This document shows positions 52,875 to 62,103 of a stretch of 64,000 nt of DNA, piece by piece (positions within the stretch are counted from its first letter, which is position 1; each line of letters opens with the position of its first letter). The stretch covers positions 33,692 to 97,691 of the forward strand of contig DATENM010000082.1 of NCBI GenBank assembly GCA_035275065.1, written 5' to 3'. Under the pieces are notes generated by a model. The model saw only the letters and a list, made by a program, of their open reading frames with translations. It was not told the origin of the DNA and made no database searches. This DNA comes from Blastocatellia bacterium. Its GTDB lineage: Bacteria > Acidobacteriota > Blastocatellia > UBA7656. Position numbers and translations under genes: made by a program.

Positions 52875-53807
52875 ATGAAAAGCACTACGGTCGCATTGCT
52901 GATGGTCGCGCTCGCCGGTTTTGGTCTTGCTCACAGCGCCGAAGCCGGACAGCGGAGGAAGCATCAGGGGTTCTCGATCACCACCGGCTCTGAGAAGGAG
53001 CTTCGCGATTGCTCGCAAGTGAGATTGACCGTTCCGGACGGAGAAGTCCTGCGGTCGGAGCAGGCGATGACCCTGCCGCAGAATTCGGGCTCAACGCTGC
53101 GGATTCAGGCTCCGCATCATGGAGGAATTTTTGTTCAGGGGTGGGATCGCAGCGACTATTCCATCAAGGCGTGCATGGGCGCTGCCGGCGACACGGCGGC
53201 CGACGCCAGGGCGGTCCTGGATCAGCTCTCGCTTTCCGTTCACGATGGGCAACTGAGCGTGCAAGGGCCGGACGGCGAAACATGGATCGGTTATCTGCTG
53301 GTGCAGGCTCCCAACGGAGCGAGCCTGGAACTGGAATCGAGCAACGGCCCGATTGGCCTGAACGGCTTATCGGCAACCGTCCAGGCGCGCACCACCAACG
53401 GCCCTATTTCATTTACCGATGTCTCCGGAAAGATCAAAGCCCGCGCCCAAAACGGCCCCATCAATGTGTCGGGTAACCGCGGAGAGTATCACCTTGAGGC
53501 GCAGAATGGCCCCATCGGCGTTGATTTGGAAGGCGGGCAATGGGAGTCCGGAGAGTTAGAGGCGATCACTCAGAATGGACCACTGACGCTGACGCTGCCT
53601 GAAGGCTATCAATCCCCTGTGCGCGTCGAATCCGCGGGGCATTCTCCGGTCGAATGCCGGGCCGTGCAATGCAAACAGGCGATGCGAACCTGGGACAGGC
53701 CGAATGTCATCGAATTCGGAGAATCGGCTCCGGTTATACGAATGTCAACGGTGAACGGGCCGATCACGATCACTTCCGCGAGTCATAAGCACCGCCGAAC
53801 GAACTGA
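52875..53807 (+). CDS. Secreted NGPI-repeat beta-helix protein (DUF4097-like)
   Basis: The 310-aa product has signal peptide MKSTTVALLMVALAGFGLA. The middle part carries repeats of NGPI or NGPL at about 18-25-residue steps (SSNGPIGL, TTNGPISF, AQNGPINV, AQNGPIGV, TQNGPLTL, TVNGPITI), the pattern of DUF4097/adhesin-like right-handed beta-helices. Two cysteine pairs (DCS and CMG; ECR and CK) could form disulfides. The function is unknown; exposure on the cell surface or in the periplasm is inferred. AAAGGGAG precedes the ATG. Confidence 0.75.
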   Translation: MKSTTVALLMVALAGFGLAHSAEAGQRRKHQGFSITTGSEKELRDCSQVRLTVPDGEVLRSEQAMTLPQNSGSTLRIQAPHHGGIFVQGWDRSDYSIKACMGAAGDTAADARAVLDQLSLSVHDGQLSVQGPDGETWIGYLLVQAPNGASLELESSNGPIGLNGLSATVQARTTNGPISFTDVSGKIKARAQNGPINVSGNRGEYHLEAQNGPIGVDLEGGQWESGELEAITQNGPLTLTLPEGYQSPVRVESAGHSPVECRAVQCKQAMRTWDRPNVIEFGESAPVIRMSTVNGPITITSASHKHRRTN

Positions 53808-53837
53808 GCCAGGTGGCCTGGTTATCTAAGCGGTTTA

Positions 53838-53902
53838 CGATTGCGTTTGCTGTGTAGCGCAAGGCGGTTGGCTTGCGCTACACCCATCTGAAAACCGCTC
53901 TA
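53838..53902. repeat. Palindromic intergenic repeat, copy D (short form)
   Basis: A single 12-bp hairpin (GTGTAGCGCAAG/CTTGCGCTACAC, 53852-53883) with the same flanks as copies A and C. The inner part of the long arms is missing. Its right end CCGCTCTA supplies the TAG stop of the leftward MFS gene. It lies between convergent genes. Confidence 0.82.
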
Positions 53903-55168
53903 ATCCCCTGATTGCTCCTGTGGCGTCGCGGCGGTTACCGCCGCCGCCTGAGGCAAGCGGAAGTAGCCGAGTGCCGTGATCAGAAACAGCATGGCGGCGC
54001 TGGCAAAGAATAGATTCCTAATCCCAAGCGCTTGTGCCAGCGAGCCCGATATCACCAGGCCCACCAACTGCGCTATCGATAACACGGACATGAAGCTGCT
54101 GCTCACCCGTCCGACCATTTCCATCGGCGTCTGTCCCTGCATAATCGTTTGCGCCGACACAATAACAAAAAGCACGCCGACGCCAAGCCCGAACATCCCT
54201 ACAGAAGCCGCCGCAATGGTCTTGAAGGCGGCCATCACAACCACGAATCCGCCCATCGTGCTCAACCCCCACAGCGACAGGCGGGTCTTGGAGACGCCTT
54301 GCCCGAACCGGCTGATCAACAGCGTGCCGCCGATCATGCCGACGCCGATCAGTGAATTGATGATGCCGAACGCGAGTGAATTGGCCTGCAATTCGTCGCG
54401 CACATAGACCGCGATCAGCGGTCCGAAACAGGAGACCGCAAACATCCCGGCGGCCATCGCCAGAATCACGAAGGAGATGGTCGGGTGGGTAAAAATAAAC
54501 TTCAGCCCGGCGAGCAAATCGGTCAATACGGATTTCAGCCGATGGCTCTCCTTCGACGGCGCCGCGGGCTCGCGCGCGATCACCAGGGTTGCAATCATCG
54601 CCGCCGAAAAGATGAAGCTGAGCGTGTCAAGGTAATAGCAGGAACTGGCGCCGAACCAGCCCACCATGGCGCCGGCCAGCGCCGGGCTGATGATGCGCAT
54701 GACCTGGAAGGCTTGCTGGATGAGGGTATTTGCCGCCAGCAACCCTTCAGGCGGGACGATGGTTCGCAAGGTGACCGTTTGCGCAGGTACAAAAAATGTC
54801 GACACCGCACTCAGCAGAAACAGAATCGCGTAGACCTGCCCAAGCGTCGCGGCGAAGACGAGCGCGAGCGCCAGGGCGGCGCGGATCAGGTCGCTGGCGA
54901 TCATCGTGCGCTTAACGTTCCAACGATCAACAAAGACGCCGGCGACCGGGCCGATGAGCGCGAAGGGAATCATGAAGGAAATGCTGATTAAGGTGACCTG
55001 CGCCGCCGAGGCGTGAAGGTTAAAGGACACGTAGCTGAGCACGGCAAAAACCGCCAGGAAGTCACCGAAGACGCTCACGAGTTGCGCCAGCCAAAGCCGG
55101 CGGACTGGTACTAGTTTGAGGACTTCGCGAATCGTCAATTGAGGCGCGGGCGCTGGCACTGTTGACAT
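53900..55168 (-). CDS. MFS transporter (exporter type)
   Basis: The 422-aa product has 12 predicted helices. The loop motif GVFVDRWNVKRTMIASDLIRA and the pattern ALIGPVAG match the MFS_3 / EntS-like drug and siderophore exporters. PAQTVTLRTIVPPEGLLAANTLIQ is a diagnostic segment of that branch. It probably exports a hydrophobic compound. The neighbours give no substrate. Its stop codon lies in palindromic repeat D. Confidence 0.88.
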   Translation of the reverse strand: MSTVPAPAPQLTIREVLKLVPVRRLWLAQLVSVFGDFLAVFAVLSYVSFNLHASAAQVTLISISFMIPFALIGPVAGVFVDRWNVKRTMIASDLIRAALALALVFAATLGQVYAILFLLSAVSTFFVPAQTVTLRTIVPPEGLLAANTLIQQAFQVMRIISPALAGAMVGWFGASSCYYLDTLSFIFSAAMIATLVIAREPAAPSKESHRLKSVLTDLLAGLKFIFTHPTISFVILAMAAGMFAVSCFGPLIAVYVRDELQANSLAFGIINSLIGVGMIGGTLLISRFGQGVSKTRLSLWGLSTMGGFVVVMAAFKTIAAASVGMFGLGVGVLFVIVSAQTIMQGQTPMEMVGRVSSSFMSVLSIAQLVGLVISGSLAQALGIRNLFFASAAMLFLITALGYFRLPQAAAVTAATPQEQSGD

Positions 55169-55280
55169 AATCGATCACTCCGTTAGGTAGGGCTGCGTGT
55201 CTGCCCTACTGATGGTTTCGGCAATCACTTTCAAGGAGTATACGGCGCGACTTTGATCAATGTTGCCCATTCTGAGTGCG

Positions 55281-55364
55281 TCTGACGCCGCGCGTCAGCG
55301 GGGCGCGAACGGCACCGGGAACGATAAGAACGGCGCCGCGGCAACGGCCGGCCAAGCGGCGCAA
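55281..55364 (-). repeat. Degenerate attC-like palindrome, 3' of macro gene
   Basis: The half read as TCAGCGGGGCGCGAACGGCA aligns with the attC-like site at 33081-33172; the other half is diverged. It stands at the 3' end of the macro-domain gene, the position a cassette attC would have. Confidence 0.4.
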
Positions 55365-55384
55365 TAGTCTATCCACAACCTTGC

Positions 55385-55954
55385 TTATCTGTCATCTAAA
55401 AATCTATGATTCCTCAGGAATACATTCGCGTCGCCTGTCGTATAAAATACCAAACGGACCTCTTGGAGATGCTGATCACGGATTAGAAAGTTGCGGATAG
55501 CTTCTGATGCCACCGCGGCAGCCGCTTCACGCGGATAGCCATAGGCTCCGGTCGAAATAGACGGGAAAGCTATGGTTTTGAGACCATGTTGGACGGCCAG
55601 CGCAAGGCCATTTTGATAGCAGGCCGCCAACAACTCCGCCTCTTTCCCTCCATGCTTTCCCATTATGGGGCCGACGGTGTGAATCACATGGCGGGCTTTG
55701 AGATGGCCACCCGTGGTTATCACCGCTTCTCCCGTAGGCAAACCCTGGGGGAACCGTGTGCGCCGGATATCTTTACATTCTTCAAGTATCCGCGGCCCGC
55801 CGGCATGGTGAATCGCCCCGTCAACGCCGCCGCCGCCGAACAAGGTAGAGTTGGCGGCATTCACGATCACATCAACCTGCTGTTCTGTAATATTGCCGAC
55901 AAAGAGGGTCACTCGACCGCGCAAAAAGGCTTTCATATTCTCAGAACTATTCAT
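55385..55954 (-). CDS. Macro-domain ADP-ribose hydrolase (O-acetyl-ADP-ribose deacetylase-like)
   Basis: The 189-aa product is one macro domain. It binds ADP-ribose and removes it or its acetyl ester from substrates. Motifs are VDVIVNAANSTLFGGGGVDG with the catalytic Asn/Asp region, GEAVITTGGHL, VIHTVGP and the phosphate-binding loop ISTGAYGYP, as in the MacroD/YmdB type. The start has GGAGG 9 nt before ATG 55954; a GTG lies 3 nt upstream. It is a single gene flanked on both sides by attC-like palindromes and may be a captured accessory gene, for instance in phage or toxin defence. Confidence 0.9.
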   Translation of the reverse strand: MNSSENMKAFLRGRVTLFVGNITEQQVDVIVNAANSTLFGGGGVDGAIHHAGGPRILEECKDIRRTRFPQGLPTGEAVITTGGHLKARHVIHTVGPIMGKHGGKEAELLAACYQNGLALAVQHGLKTIAFPSISTGAYGYPREAAAAVASEAIRNFLIRDQHLQEVRLVFYTTGDANVFLRNHRFLDDR

Positions 55955-55976
55955 CACCCAGCACCTCCATCATGAG

Positions 55977-56060
55977 ACGCCTATCGCCCCGCCTTACCGG
56001 GCGCGCGAGCGGCACTGAAAGAAAGCATGAGTAATTCGCTGCGCGCCCAGATGCACAACC
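55977..56060 (-). repeat. attC-like palindrome, 5' of macro gene
   Basis: The hairpin 55999-56048 (GGGCGCGC arms) encloses GCGGCACTGAAAGAAAGCATGAG, closely matching the loop of the site at 33081-33172 (GGCATTGAAAGAACGATGAG). The outer R boxes are not preserved. Confidence 0.4.
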
Positions 56061-56331
56061 TCCCCAATAGTATAATCGAGGAGCTTATAGAAAGTGTTGA
56101 CGCTGTTCTAGTACAAGGTGCTGTCCGAAGTGGGTAGAACGACCTGGGCCATACTTTTCCCAAACGGGTGAGCTTGCGAAACCACCAAGTTTCAGTTATT
56201 CATGCAAGAACGCACGAGAGAAGTGAAGCAGAAACGCACCGACGCAACCGTAGAATGCCTTCACCGCAACTCTTTCATCTTTGCGCAAGGTCAGTGGAAT
56301 GAATAACCCGCTCATCAGGAGGAGCCTCATT
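56061..56331. other. Intergenic, no gene seen
   Basis: A lower-GC stretch before the S9 peptidase. I see no coding frame and no clear promoter pair. Confidence 0.35.
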
Positions 56332-58341
56332 ATGCGAATTCGCAACATCACAATAAGCCTGGCGCTGGTCATCGCGCTCGCGGCAGTCGGCGCGGCGCAG
56401 AACCGCGGCAAGCTGACGCTCGATCTCTACCTCGATTGGGAGAGCGTTGCCGCGCCGCAGCTCTCGCCCGACGGCTCGCAGATCGTCTTCACGCGGCGCT
56501 GGACAGACAAGGTCAATGACAAGTACGAAAGCGATGTCTGGATCATGAACGCCGACGGCTCGCGGCAGCGCTTTCTGGTCAAAGGCTCGTCGCCGCAGTG
56601 GTCGCCCGATGGCCGGCGCATCGCTTACGTCGCGCCGGGGCAACCCGCCGGCGCGCAAGTCTTCGTCAAGTGGATGGACAGCGGCGAAGAGACACAGTTG
56701 ACGCATCTCGAACGCGCGCCGTCGAACCTCGAATGGTCGCCCGATGGCCACCGCATCGCTTTTACCATGAACGTGCCGTCGCGGCAGGAATTCACCGTCC
56801 GCATGCCGCAGCGACCGGCGGGCGCAAAGTGGGTTGACCCGCCGCGCGTCATTGACCGCCTCGACTATCGCGCCGACACCGTCGGCATGCGGCCCGAAGG
56901 CTTCACGCACATCTTTGTCATTCCCGACACCGGCGGCACGCCGCGCCAGTTGACCGACGGGAATTTCAATCACGGCGCGCCCGAATGGACGCCGGATTCA
57001 CAACATCTCGTCTTCAGCGGCCTGCGCAAGGCTGAAGCTGAATACGCGTGGCGCGAGTCGGAGATTTATTCGCTGGCGCTCGCCGATGGCCGCATCACGC
57101 AGCTGACCGACCGGCGCGGCCCGGATTCAGGCCCGGCTGTCTCGCCCGATGGCCGCTTGATCGCGTACACGGGCTACGACAACACCGACGACACTTATAT
57201 CGTCTCGAAGCTCTACGTGATGGACATGAACGGCAAGAACCGCCGCGTGCTCACCGAAGGCTTCGACCGCTCGCCCGCCAGGCCGATCTGGGCCAATGAT
57301 GGCGGCGGCATCTATTTCACCAGTGAAGATCGCGGCTCGGACAATCTCTATTTCGTGGCGCTGCGCGGCGGCGCGCCGCAAGCCGTGACGCAAGGCGTGC
57401 AGCAACTGCAAGTGACCTCGATTACGAAAAATGGGATGGTGGCGGGCGTGCTGTCAAACCCGACCGAGCCGGGCGACGTCGTCGCCTTCAGCCTCAAGAG
57501 CCCGACACCCCGTAAGCTGACGGACGTGAACGGCGACCTGCTCGAAGGCCGCAAGCTCGGCGCGCAGGAAGAGATCTGGTACGACTCCGTTGGCGGCAAG
57601 AAGGTGCAGGGCTGGATCGTCAAGCCGCCCGACTTCGACCCGTCGAAGAAGTACCCGCTGATGCTCTACATTCACGGCGGGCCGCACGGGATGTATGGCG
57701 TCGGCTTCAACTTCGAGTTTCAGAATCACGCCGCCGAAGGCTACGTCGTGTTGTACACCAACCCGCGCGGCTCGACGGGGTACGGCCAGGAGTTCGGCAA
57801 CGCCATCAAGTTCAACTATCCCGGCGAAGACTATGACGACTTGATGAACGGCGTTGACGCAGTGATCAAGAAAGGCTACATAGACGAGCGCAATCTCTTC
57901 GTCTGCGGCGGCTCGGGCGGCGGCGTGCTGACTTCGTGGATTGTCGGCCACACCAACCGCTTTGCCGCGGCAGTGGTGATGAAGCCGGTGGTCAACTGGT
58001 ACAGCTTCGTCGGCACCACTGACAGCGCCGACTGGTACTACAACTTCAAGAAGCTGCCGTGGGAAGACCCGTCCGAGCACTTGCGGCGCTCGCCGATCAC
58101 CTATGTCGGCAACGTCAAGACGCCGACGATGTTGATGACCGGCGAATTGGATTTGCGCACGCCGATGGAGCAGACCGAGCAGTATTACCGCGCCCTCAAG
58201 CTGCGCAAAGTTGACACGCTGATGGTGCGCATACAGGATGAATACCACCCGTACAACGCGACGCCGCGCCACCCGTCGAACCGTCTGTCGCAAATCCTCT
58301 ACCTGCGCGGCTGGTTCGAGAAGTACCGCAAGAAGGAATAG
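56332..58341 (+). CDS. Secreted S9 prolyl-oligopeptidase-family peptidase
   Basis: The 669-aa product has a signal peptide (ITISLALVIALAAVGAA). Residues about 35-400 are a WD40/TolB-like beta-propeller with repeats such as WSPDGRRIAYV, WTPDSQHLVFSG and VSPDGRLIAYTG. The hydrolase domain has nucleophile Ser528 (CGGSGGGVLTSW), Asp607 (TGELDLRTP) and His639 (QDEYHPYN), as in acylaminoacyl and dipeptidyl peptidases. It degrades peptides in the periplasm or outside. AGGAGGAG precedes ATG 56332; the frame upstream to 56281 has no signal peptide. Confidence 0.92.
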   Translation: MRIRNITISLALVIALAAVGAAQNRGKLTLDLYLDWESVAAPQLSPDGSQIVFTRRWTDKVNDKYESDVWIMNADGSRQRFLVKGSSPQWSPDGRRIAYVAPGQPAGAQVFVKWMDSGEETQLTHLERAPSNLEWSPDGHRIAFTMNVPSRQEFTVRMPQRPAGAKWVDPPRVIDRLDYRADTVGMRPEGFTHIFVIPDTGGTPRQLTDGNFNHGAPEWTPDSQHLVFSGLRKAEAEYAWRESEIYSLALADGRITQLTDRRGPDSGPAVSPDGRLIAYTGYDNTDDTYIVSKLYVMDMNGKNRRVLTEGFDRSPARPIWANDGGGIYFTSEDRGSDNLYFVALRGGAPQAVTQGVQQLQVTSITKNGMVAGVLSNPTEPGDVVAFSLKSPTPRKLTDVNGDLLEGRKLGAQEEIWYDSVGGKKVQGWIVKPPDFDPSKKYPLMLYIHGGPHGMYGVGFNFEFQNHAAEGYVVLYTNPRGSTGYGQEFGNAIKFNYPGEDYDDLMNGVDAVIKKGYIDERNLFVCGGSGGGVLTSWIVGHTNRFAAAVVMKPVVNWYSFVGTTDSADWYYNFKKLPWEDPSEHLRRSPITYVGNVKTPTMLMTGELDLRTPMEQTEQYYRALKLRKVDTLMVRIQDEYHPYNATPRHPSNRLSQILYLRGWFEKYRKKE

Positions 58342-58342
58342 G

Positions 58343-58411
58343 GACCAGGGGGGCTAGAGGCCAGGGCCAGGAGGCTTGCCCTGGCCCCTAGCCTCCTGGC
58401 CTCTAGCCCCT
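58343..58411. repeat. Palindromic CTAGAGGCCAGG-type repeat
   Basis: Imperfect arms (GGGGCTAGAGGCCAGG... and its complement) form a hairpin of about 30 bp between the S9 and S41 genes. It ends shortly before the S41 promoter. Confidence 0.75.
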
Positions 58412-58417
58412 GATCTG

Positions 58418-58423
58418 TATTAT
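58418..58423 (+). promoter_or_regulatory. -10 box of the S41 protease gene
   Basis: TATTAT ends 11 nt before the start codon at 58435. No Shine-Dalgarno lies between, so the leader is at most a few nucleotides. Confidence 0.4.
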
Positions 58424-58434
58424 GCTGAAATTAC

Positions 58435-60102
58435 ATGGTGCAGCAGTTTTTCAAGTCGCGCGCCCTGCCATTGCTTGCCGTCTGCGTCATTGCTGTGGCG
58501 ACGCTGGCCGGCGGTTACTTCGGCTCGCCGCGCGCCGTGCACGTCGTTGCCGGCGCGCCTGACGCCGACGAAGAGTTGCGCGCCGAATTTCAGGAGGCGC
58601 TGGAAACGGTTCAGGAAAGTTACGCCGGTCACGCCGACCTTGAACAGCTCGGCAAAGCCTCTATCCAGGGCATGCTCCATCAGCTCGACCCGCACTCGAC
58701 CTTCTTCACCAAATCCGAATTCGATGACATGCAGACCGAGCAGAGCAGTCGTACCTACGGCATCGGTGTGACGATCTCGAAGCGCTATGACCACGTCTAC
58801 ATCCTATCGGTGACGCCGGGCGGGCCGAGCTGGCGCGCCGGGCTGCGCTATGGCGACGCCATCGTCTCCATCAACAAACAGAACGCCGAAGACTGGACGA
58901 CTGAAAAGGTGATGTACGCGGTGCGCGGCGAGAAGGGCGATTCGGTCGAGATCGTCGTCGAGCGCGCAGGCGTCCCCACTCCGATCACCTTTAACATCAA
59001 GCGCGACGAAGTGAAGCTGCCGACGGTGCGCAACGCGTTCATCATCAGCCAGAGTAACGTCGGTTACATCGCGCTTACCGGCGGCTTTTCGGCGCGCACC
59101 GACGAAGAGATGACCGAAGCGATGGCGCACTTGAAGCAGGACGGCATGCGCCAGCTCGTGCTCGACCTGCGCGACAACCCCGGCGGCTTGCTCGACGAGG
59201 CCATCAAAGTGGCGATGAAATTCCTGCCGCCCGGCGAAAAGATAGTCGAGGTGCGCGGGCGCGATGAAGACGCCGCGCCGGCCATCCACCGCGTGCCGGA
59301 CAACAACGTGCCTGAAACCTTGCCGATAGTGATCCTCATCAACCGCCGCACGGCGTCGGCTTCAGAGGTCGTCGCCGGCGCGCTTCAGGATCACGACCGC
59401 GCCTTGATCGTCGGCGAGAACAGCTTTGGCAAAGGGCTGGTGCAGGGCGTCTTTCGCCTCTGGGGAGGCACAGGGCTGGTGCTGACGACGGCGCGCTATT
59501 ACACGCCGACGGGCCGGCTGATTCAGCGCAACTATGCCAACGTGTCGTTTTACGATTACTACTTCAACCGCGCCGATGCGGAGCGCACGGAGGCGGCGCG
59601 CGGTGATGCGCTGCACACAGATGCGGGCCGCCTGGTCTATGGCGGCGGCGGCATCACGCCCGACATCGAAGTAAAAGCCCCCGAGACCGGGGTGGTGCGC
59701 GGACGCTTGTTCTACGGCGCGTTTCATTTCGTCCGCCAACTCGCCGCGGGCCAGATCAACGGCCTGCGCGAATACCGAATCACCGAAACTCAATCCAAAT
59801 CCCGGCTCAACGGTGACGACCTCAACCGCTTTCCGATCAACGATGCGCTGGTCGCCGCTTTCCGCGCTTATATCGCCACCCGCCCGCAGTTCAACGTCAG
59901 TGACGCGCAGTTCGCCAACAAGCTCGATTACGTTCGCTCGCAGTTGCGGCGCGAGTTGATGAGCACGGCTTATGGCGCGGACGCCGGCGATCAGGTCTAT
60001 CTCGCCGACGACGTGCAGTTCCGCAAAGCCATCGAATCACTCGATCAGGCGCGCGCCCTCTCCGATAACGCCCGCCGCGCCCGCGCCGACCGCCAGCCGT
60101 GA
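58435..60102 (+). CDS. C-terminal processing protease (S41, CtpA/Prc type)
   Basis: The 555-aa product has an N-terminal membrane anchor or signal (LPLLAVCVIAVATLAGGYFG). The PDZ domain is at about 105-190 (GIGVTISKRYDHVYILSVTP, GLRYGDAIVSIN). The catalytic domain has the fold motif LVLDLRDNPGGLLDEAI and the Ser308-Lys333 dyad (TASASEVVAGAL, NSFGKGLVQG). It cleaves C-termini of envelope proteins in the periplasm. The length is slightly above the usual 400-500 aa owing to a C-terminal helical region of 120 residues. Confidence 0.93.
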   Translation: MVQQFFKSRALPLLAVCVIAVATLAGGYFGSPRAVHVVAGAPDADEELRAEFQEALETVQESYAGHADLEQLGKASIQGMLHQLDPHSTFFTKSEFDDMQTEQSSRTYGIGVTISKRYDHVYILSVTPGGPSWRAGLRYGDAIVSINKQNAEDWTTEKVMYAVRGEKGDSVEIVVERAGVPTPITFNIKRDEVKLPTVRNAFIISQSNVGYIALTGGFSARTDEEMTEAMAHLKQDGMRQLVLDLRDNPGGLLDEAIKVAMKFLPPGEKIVEVRGRDEDAAPAIHRVPDNNVPETLPIVILINRRTASASEVVAGALQDHDRALIVGENSFGKGLVQGVFRLWGGTGLVLTTARYYTPTGRLIQRNYANVSFYDYYFNRADAERTEAARGDALHTDAGRLVYGGGGITPDIEVKAPETGVVRGRLFYGAFHFVRQLAAGQINGLREYRITETQSKSRLNGDDLNRFPINDALVAAFRAYIATRPQFNVSDAQFANKLDYVRSQLRRELMSTAYGADAGDQVYLADDVQFRKAIESLDQARALSDNARRARADRQP

Positions 60103-60120
60103 GCCGCCGTCATCCAACTA

Positions 60121-60149
60121 TTGACATGGCCGCGCGCGCATTTTATAAG
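60121..60149 (+). promoter_or_regulatory. Sigma-70-type promoter of the CGDC gene
   Basis: An exact TTGACA (60121-60126) and TATAAG (60144-60149) stand 17 nt apart. The predicted start is about 60 nt before the gene at 60217. Confidence 0.75.
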
Positions 60150-60216
60150 CAACCAGGACCCGTTTGCCCCTACGGTTTCAACCCCATGATCTAAGACCCC
60201 GCGAAAGGACTCAGCT

Positions 60217-60633
60217 ATGCTGAACTCGAAAGCGCCGGAGTATGTGCTGACGGTCGTGCAACATACTTACTGCGGCGACTGTATCTGGTTGAAGGGCAAA
60301 ATAACCGACGTTTATATCGCCTCGGGCATCGTCCGCGGCGAAGATTCCAAGAACTGGCGCATGCAGATTCTTTCGCCGCCCTGGGATCGCCTTGAAAGAA
60401 AGCGCGACTTCCCTAAAGGCTTTCCCGATGTTGACGTGCCCGCAATGAAGCTGGAGGTGGATGGGCGCATCATCTTCGCCTCGCAGCAACCCGGCCTTAT
60501 TAATGAAGTGCTGCTCAAGCTCAAGCCGATGCTTGTCAGCCGTCACAGCAACGCACAGATTCAAAAACAGCTCGAAGAGCTTGTGCGCACTTATAAAGAG
60601 CCGGCGACCCAGACGCTCTGCACGGTAACCTAA
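60217..60633 (+). CDS. Small hypothetical protein with CGDC motif
   Basis: The 138-aa product has no signal peptide. The N-terminal VVQHTYCGDCIWLKG carries a CxxC pair as in thioredoxin-like or metal-binding proteins, followed by mixed alpha/beta sequence and a helical C-terminus (NAQIQKQLEELVRTYKE). I do not recognise the family. It has its own good promoter and a GAAAGGAC ribosome binding site. It lies alone between the S41 gene and hisD. Confidence 0.7.
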   Translation: MLNSKAPEYVLTVVQHTYCGDCIWLKGKITDVYIASGIVRGEDSKNWRMQILSPPWDRLERKRDFPKGFPDVDVPAMKLEVDGRIIFASQQPGLINEVLLKLKPMLVSRHSNAQIQKQLEELVRTYKEPATQTLCTVT

Positions 60634-60676
60634 AGCCGACCGCCGATCCCTCACTTGCCGCGCTTTGCCTTTTGCC

Positions 60677-60739
60677 CTGACGGCGTGCTAGCTTGTTGGC
60701 TTAGAGCCGTTCTCATTTCAACAGCAAGCACGCCGTCAG
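60677..60739 (+). promoter_or_regulatory. Stem-loop in the hisD leader
   Basis: A perfect 13-bp stem (60677-60689 with 60727-60739) extends, with one bulge, to about 20 bp (60690-60698 with 60719-60726) around a loop of about 20 nt. It ends 5 nt before the hisD ATG and covers the ribosome binding region. No run of His codons is seen, so classical his attenuation is unlikely. Confidence 0.5.
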
Positions 60740-60744
60740 AGCCA

Positions 60745-62103
60745 ATGGAGATCGTCGCCTACAACCCGCTGACAGCGAACGCGGCGCTGGAGCGCATTCG
60801 CTCGCGCACGTTGCAGATGCATCCTGAGTTGATGGCGCGGGTCGCCGAGATCATCGAAGGCGTCCGCGCCGGCGGCGACGAGGCGCTCATCCACTACACC
60901 GAAAAATTCGACGGCGTGACGCTCAGGCCGGACGAGATTCGCGTCGATGCCGAATTCATCCGAGCGGTGGCCGCGCGCGCCGACACCCATACTGTGCAGG
61001 CGTTTCGCCAGGCCATCGGCAACGTCCGCGCCTTTCATGAACGCCAGCGCGAAAGCGACTGGCAAATCTCACTCGCCGGTGGCGCCACCGTCGGCCAGCG
61101 CATGCGTGCGGTCGCTGCTGCCGGTCTGTACGTGCCCGGCGGACGCGCCGCTTATCCGTCATCCGTGCTGATGAATGCCGTCCCGGCACAGGTCGCCGGC
61201 GTGCGCCGCATCGCCATAGCGACGCCGCCCGGCACGCTCGAAAAAGTGCCGGCGGTCGCCGCCGTCATCCACGAGCTAGGCATCACGGAAGTCTATCGCG
61301 TCGGCGGCGCGCAGGCGGTCGCCGCGCTCGCCTTCGGCACCGAGAGCGTGCCGCGGGTTGATAAGATCGTTGGGCCGGGCAATGTCTATGTCGCGGCTGC
61401 GAAAAAGCTGGTTTACGGCGCGGTCGGCATTGATTCAATCGCCGGGCCAACCGAAGTCGTGGTCATCGCCGACGAAACCGCCCGCGCCGCCTTTGTCGCC
61501 GCAGACCTGCTCGCACAGGCCGAGCATGACGCCGAGGCTTCGGCGGTCTGCATCACGACGAGCGCCGGCCTGGCCCGCGACGTGGCGCGCGAAGTCGAGC
61601 GCCAGCTAACCACACTGGAACGGCGCGAAATCGCCCGCGCTTCGCTCGACTCGTATGGCGCCATCTTCGTGGTTGATTCGCTTGAAGCCGCCTGCGAGCT
61701 ATCGAATCGCATCGCGCCTGAGCACCTTGAGCTGATGACGGCTGACGATGAAGCCACGGCACAGATGATCGAAAACGCCGGCGCCATCTTTTTCGGCGCT
61801 TATTCGAGCGAGCCCATCGGCGATTACTTTGCGGGCCCGAATCATGTGCTGCCGACGGTCGGGACGGCGCGCTTCTCGTCGCCGCTCGGCGTCTATGATT
61901 TTCTCAAGCGCCAGTCGGTGATTCATTACACGCGCGAGGCGGTCACTCGCCACGCCGACGCCATCGCCGCGATGGCCGATAGCGAAGGGTTGACGGCGCA
62001 CAAGCGCGCTGTCCTGATTAGGACGGGTGATGCGGGTCGGGCGTCAGGCGTCGGGACGGAACACGAGTCTGGTGCCACATCAAGGAGCGAAACTGGTGAG
62101 TGA
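60745..62103 (+). CDS. hisD: Histidinol dehydrogenase
   Basis: The 452-aa product oxidises histidinol to histidine in two NAD-dependent steps, the last of the pathway. Motifs are GLYVPGGRAAYPSSVLMN, IDSIAGPTEVVVIAD, AQAEHDAEASAV with Zn-binding Gln/His, and YFAGPNHVLPTVGTARFSS with the second His group. ATG 60745 follows the stem-loop; the frame upstream to 60655 lacks family similarity. The last 20 residues after KRAVLIRTG are a Gly/Ser-rich extension beyond the usual C-terminus. It overlaps hisC by 8 nt. Confidence 0.95.
   Translation: MEIVAYNPLTANAALERIRSRTLQMHPELMARVAEIIEGVRAGGDEALIHYTEKFDGVTLRPDEIRVDAEFIRAVAARADTHTVQAFRQAIGNVRAFHERQRESDWQISLAGGATVGQRMRAVAAAGLYVPGGRAAYPSSVLMNAVPAQVAGVRRIAIATPPGTLEKVPAVAAVIHELGITEVYRVGGAQAVAALAFGTESVPRVDKIVGPGNVYVAAAKKLVYGAVGIDSIAGPTEVVVIADETARAAFVAADLLAQAEHDAEASAVCITTSAGLARDVAREVERQLTTLERREIARASLDSYGAIFVVDSLEAACELSNRIAPEHLELMTADDEATAQMIENAGAIFFGAYSSEPIGDYFAGPNHVLPTVGTARFSSPLGVYDFLKRQSVIHYTREAVTRHADAIAAMADSEGLTAHKRAVLIRTGDAGRASGVGTEHESGATSRSETGE

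Noticed and set aside
60655..60744. hisD start at 60655
   Set aside because: The extra 30 residues lack family similarity and are encoded by a stem-loop; ATG 60745 begins the conserved protein.
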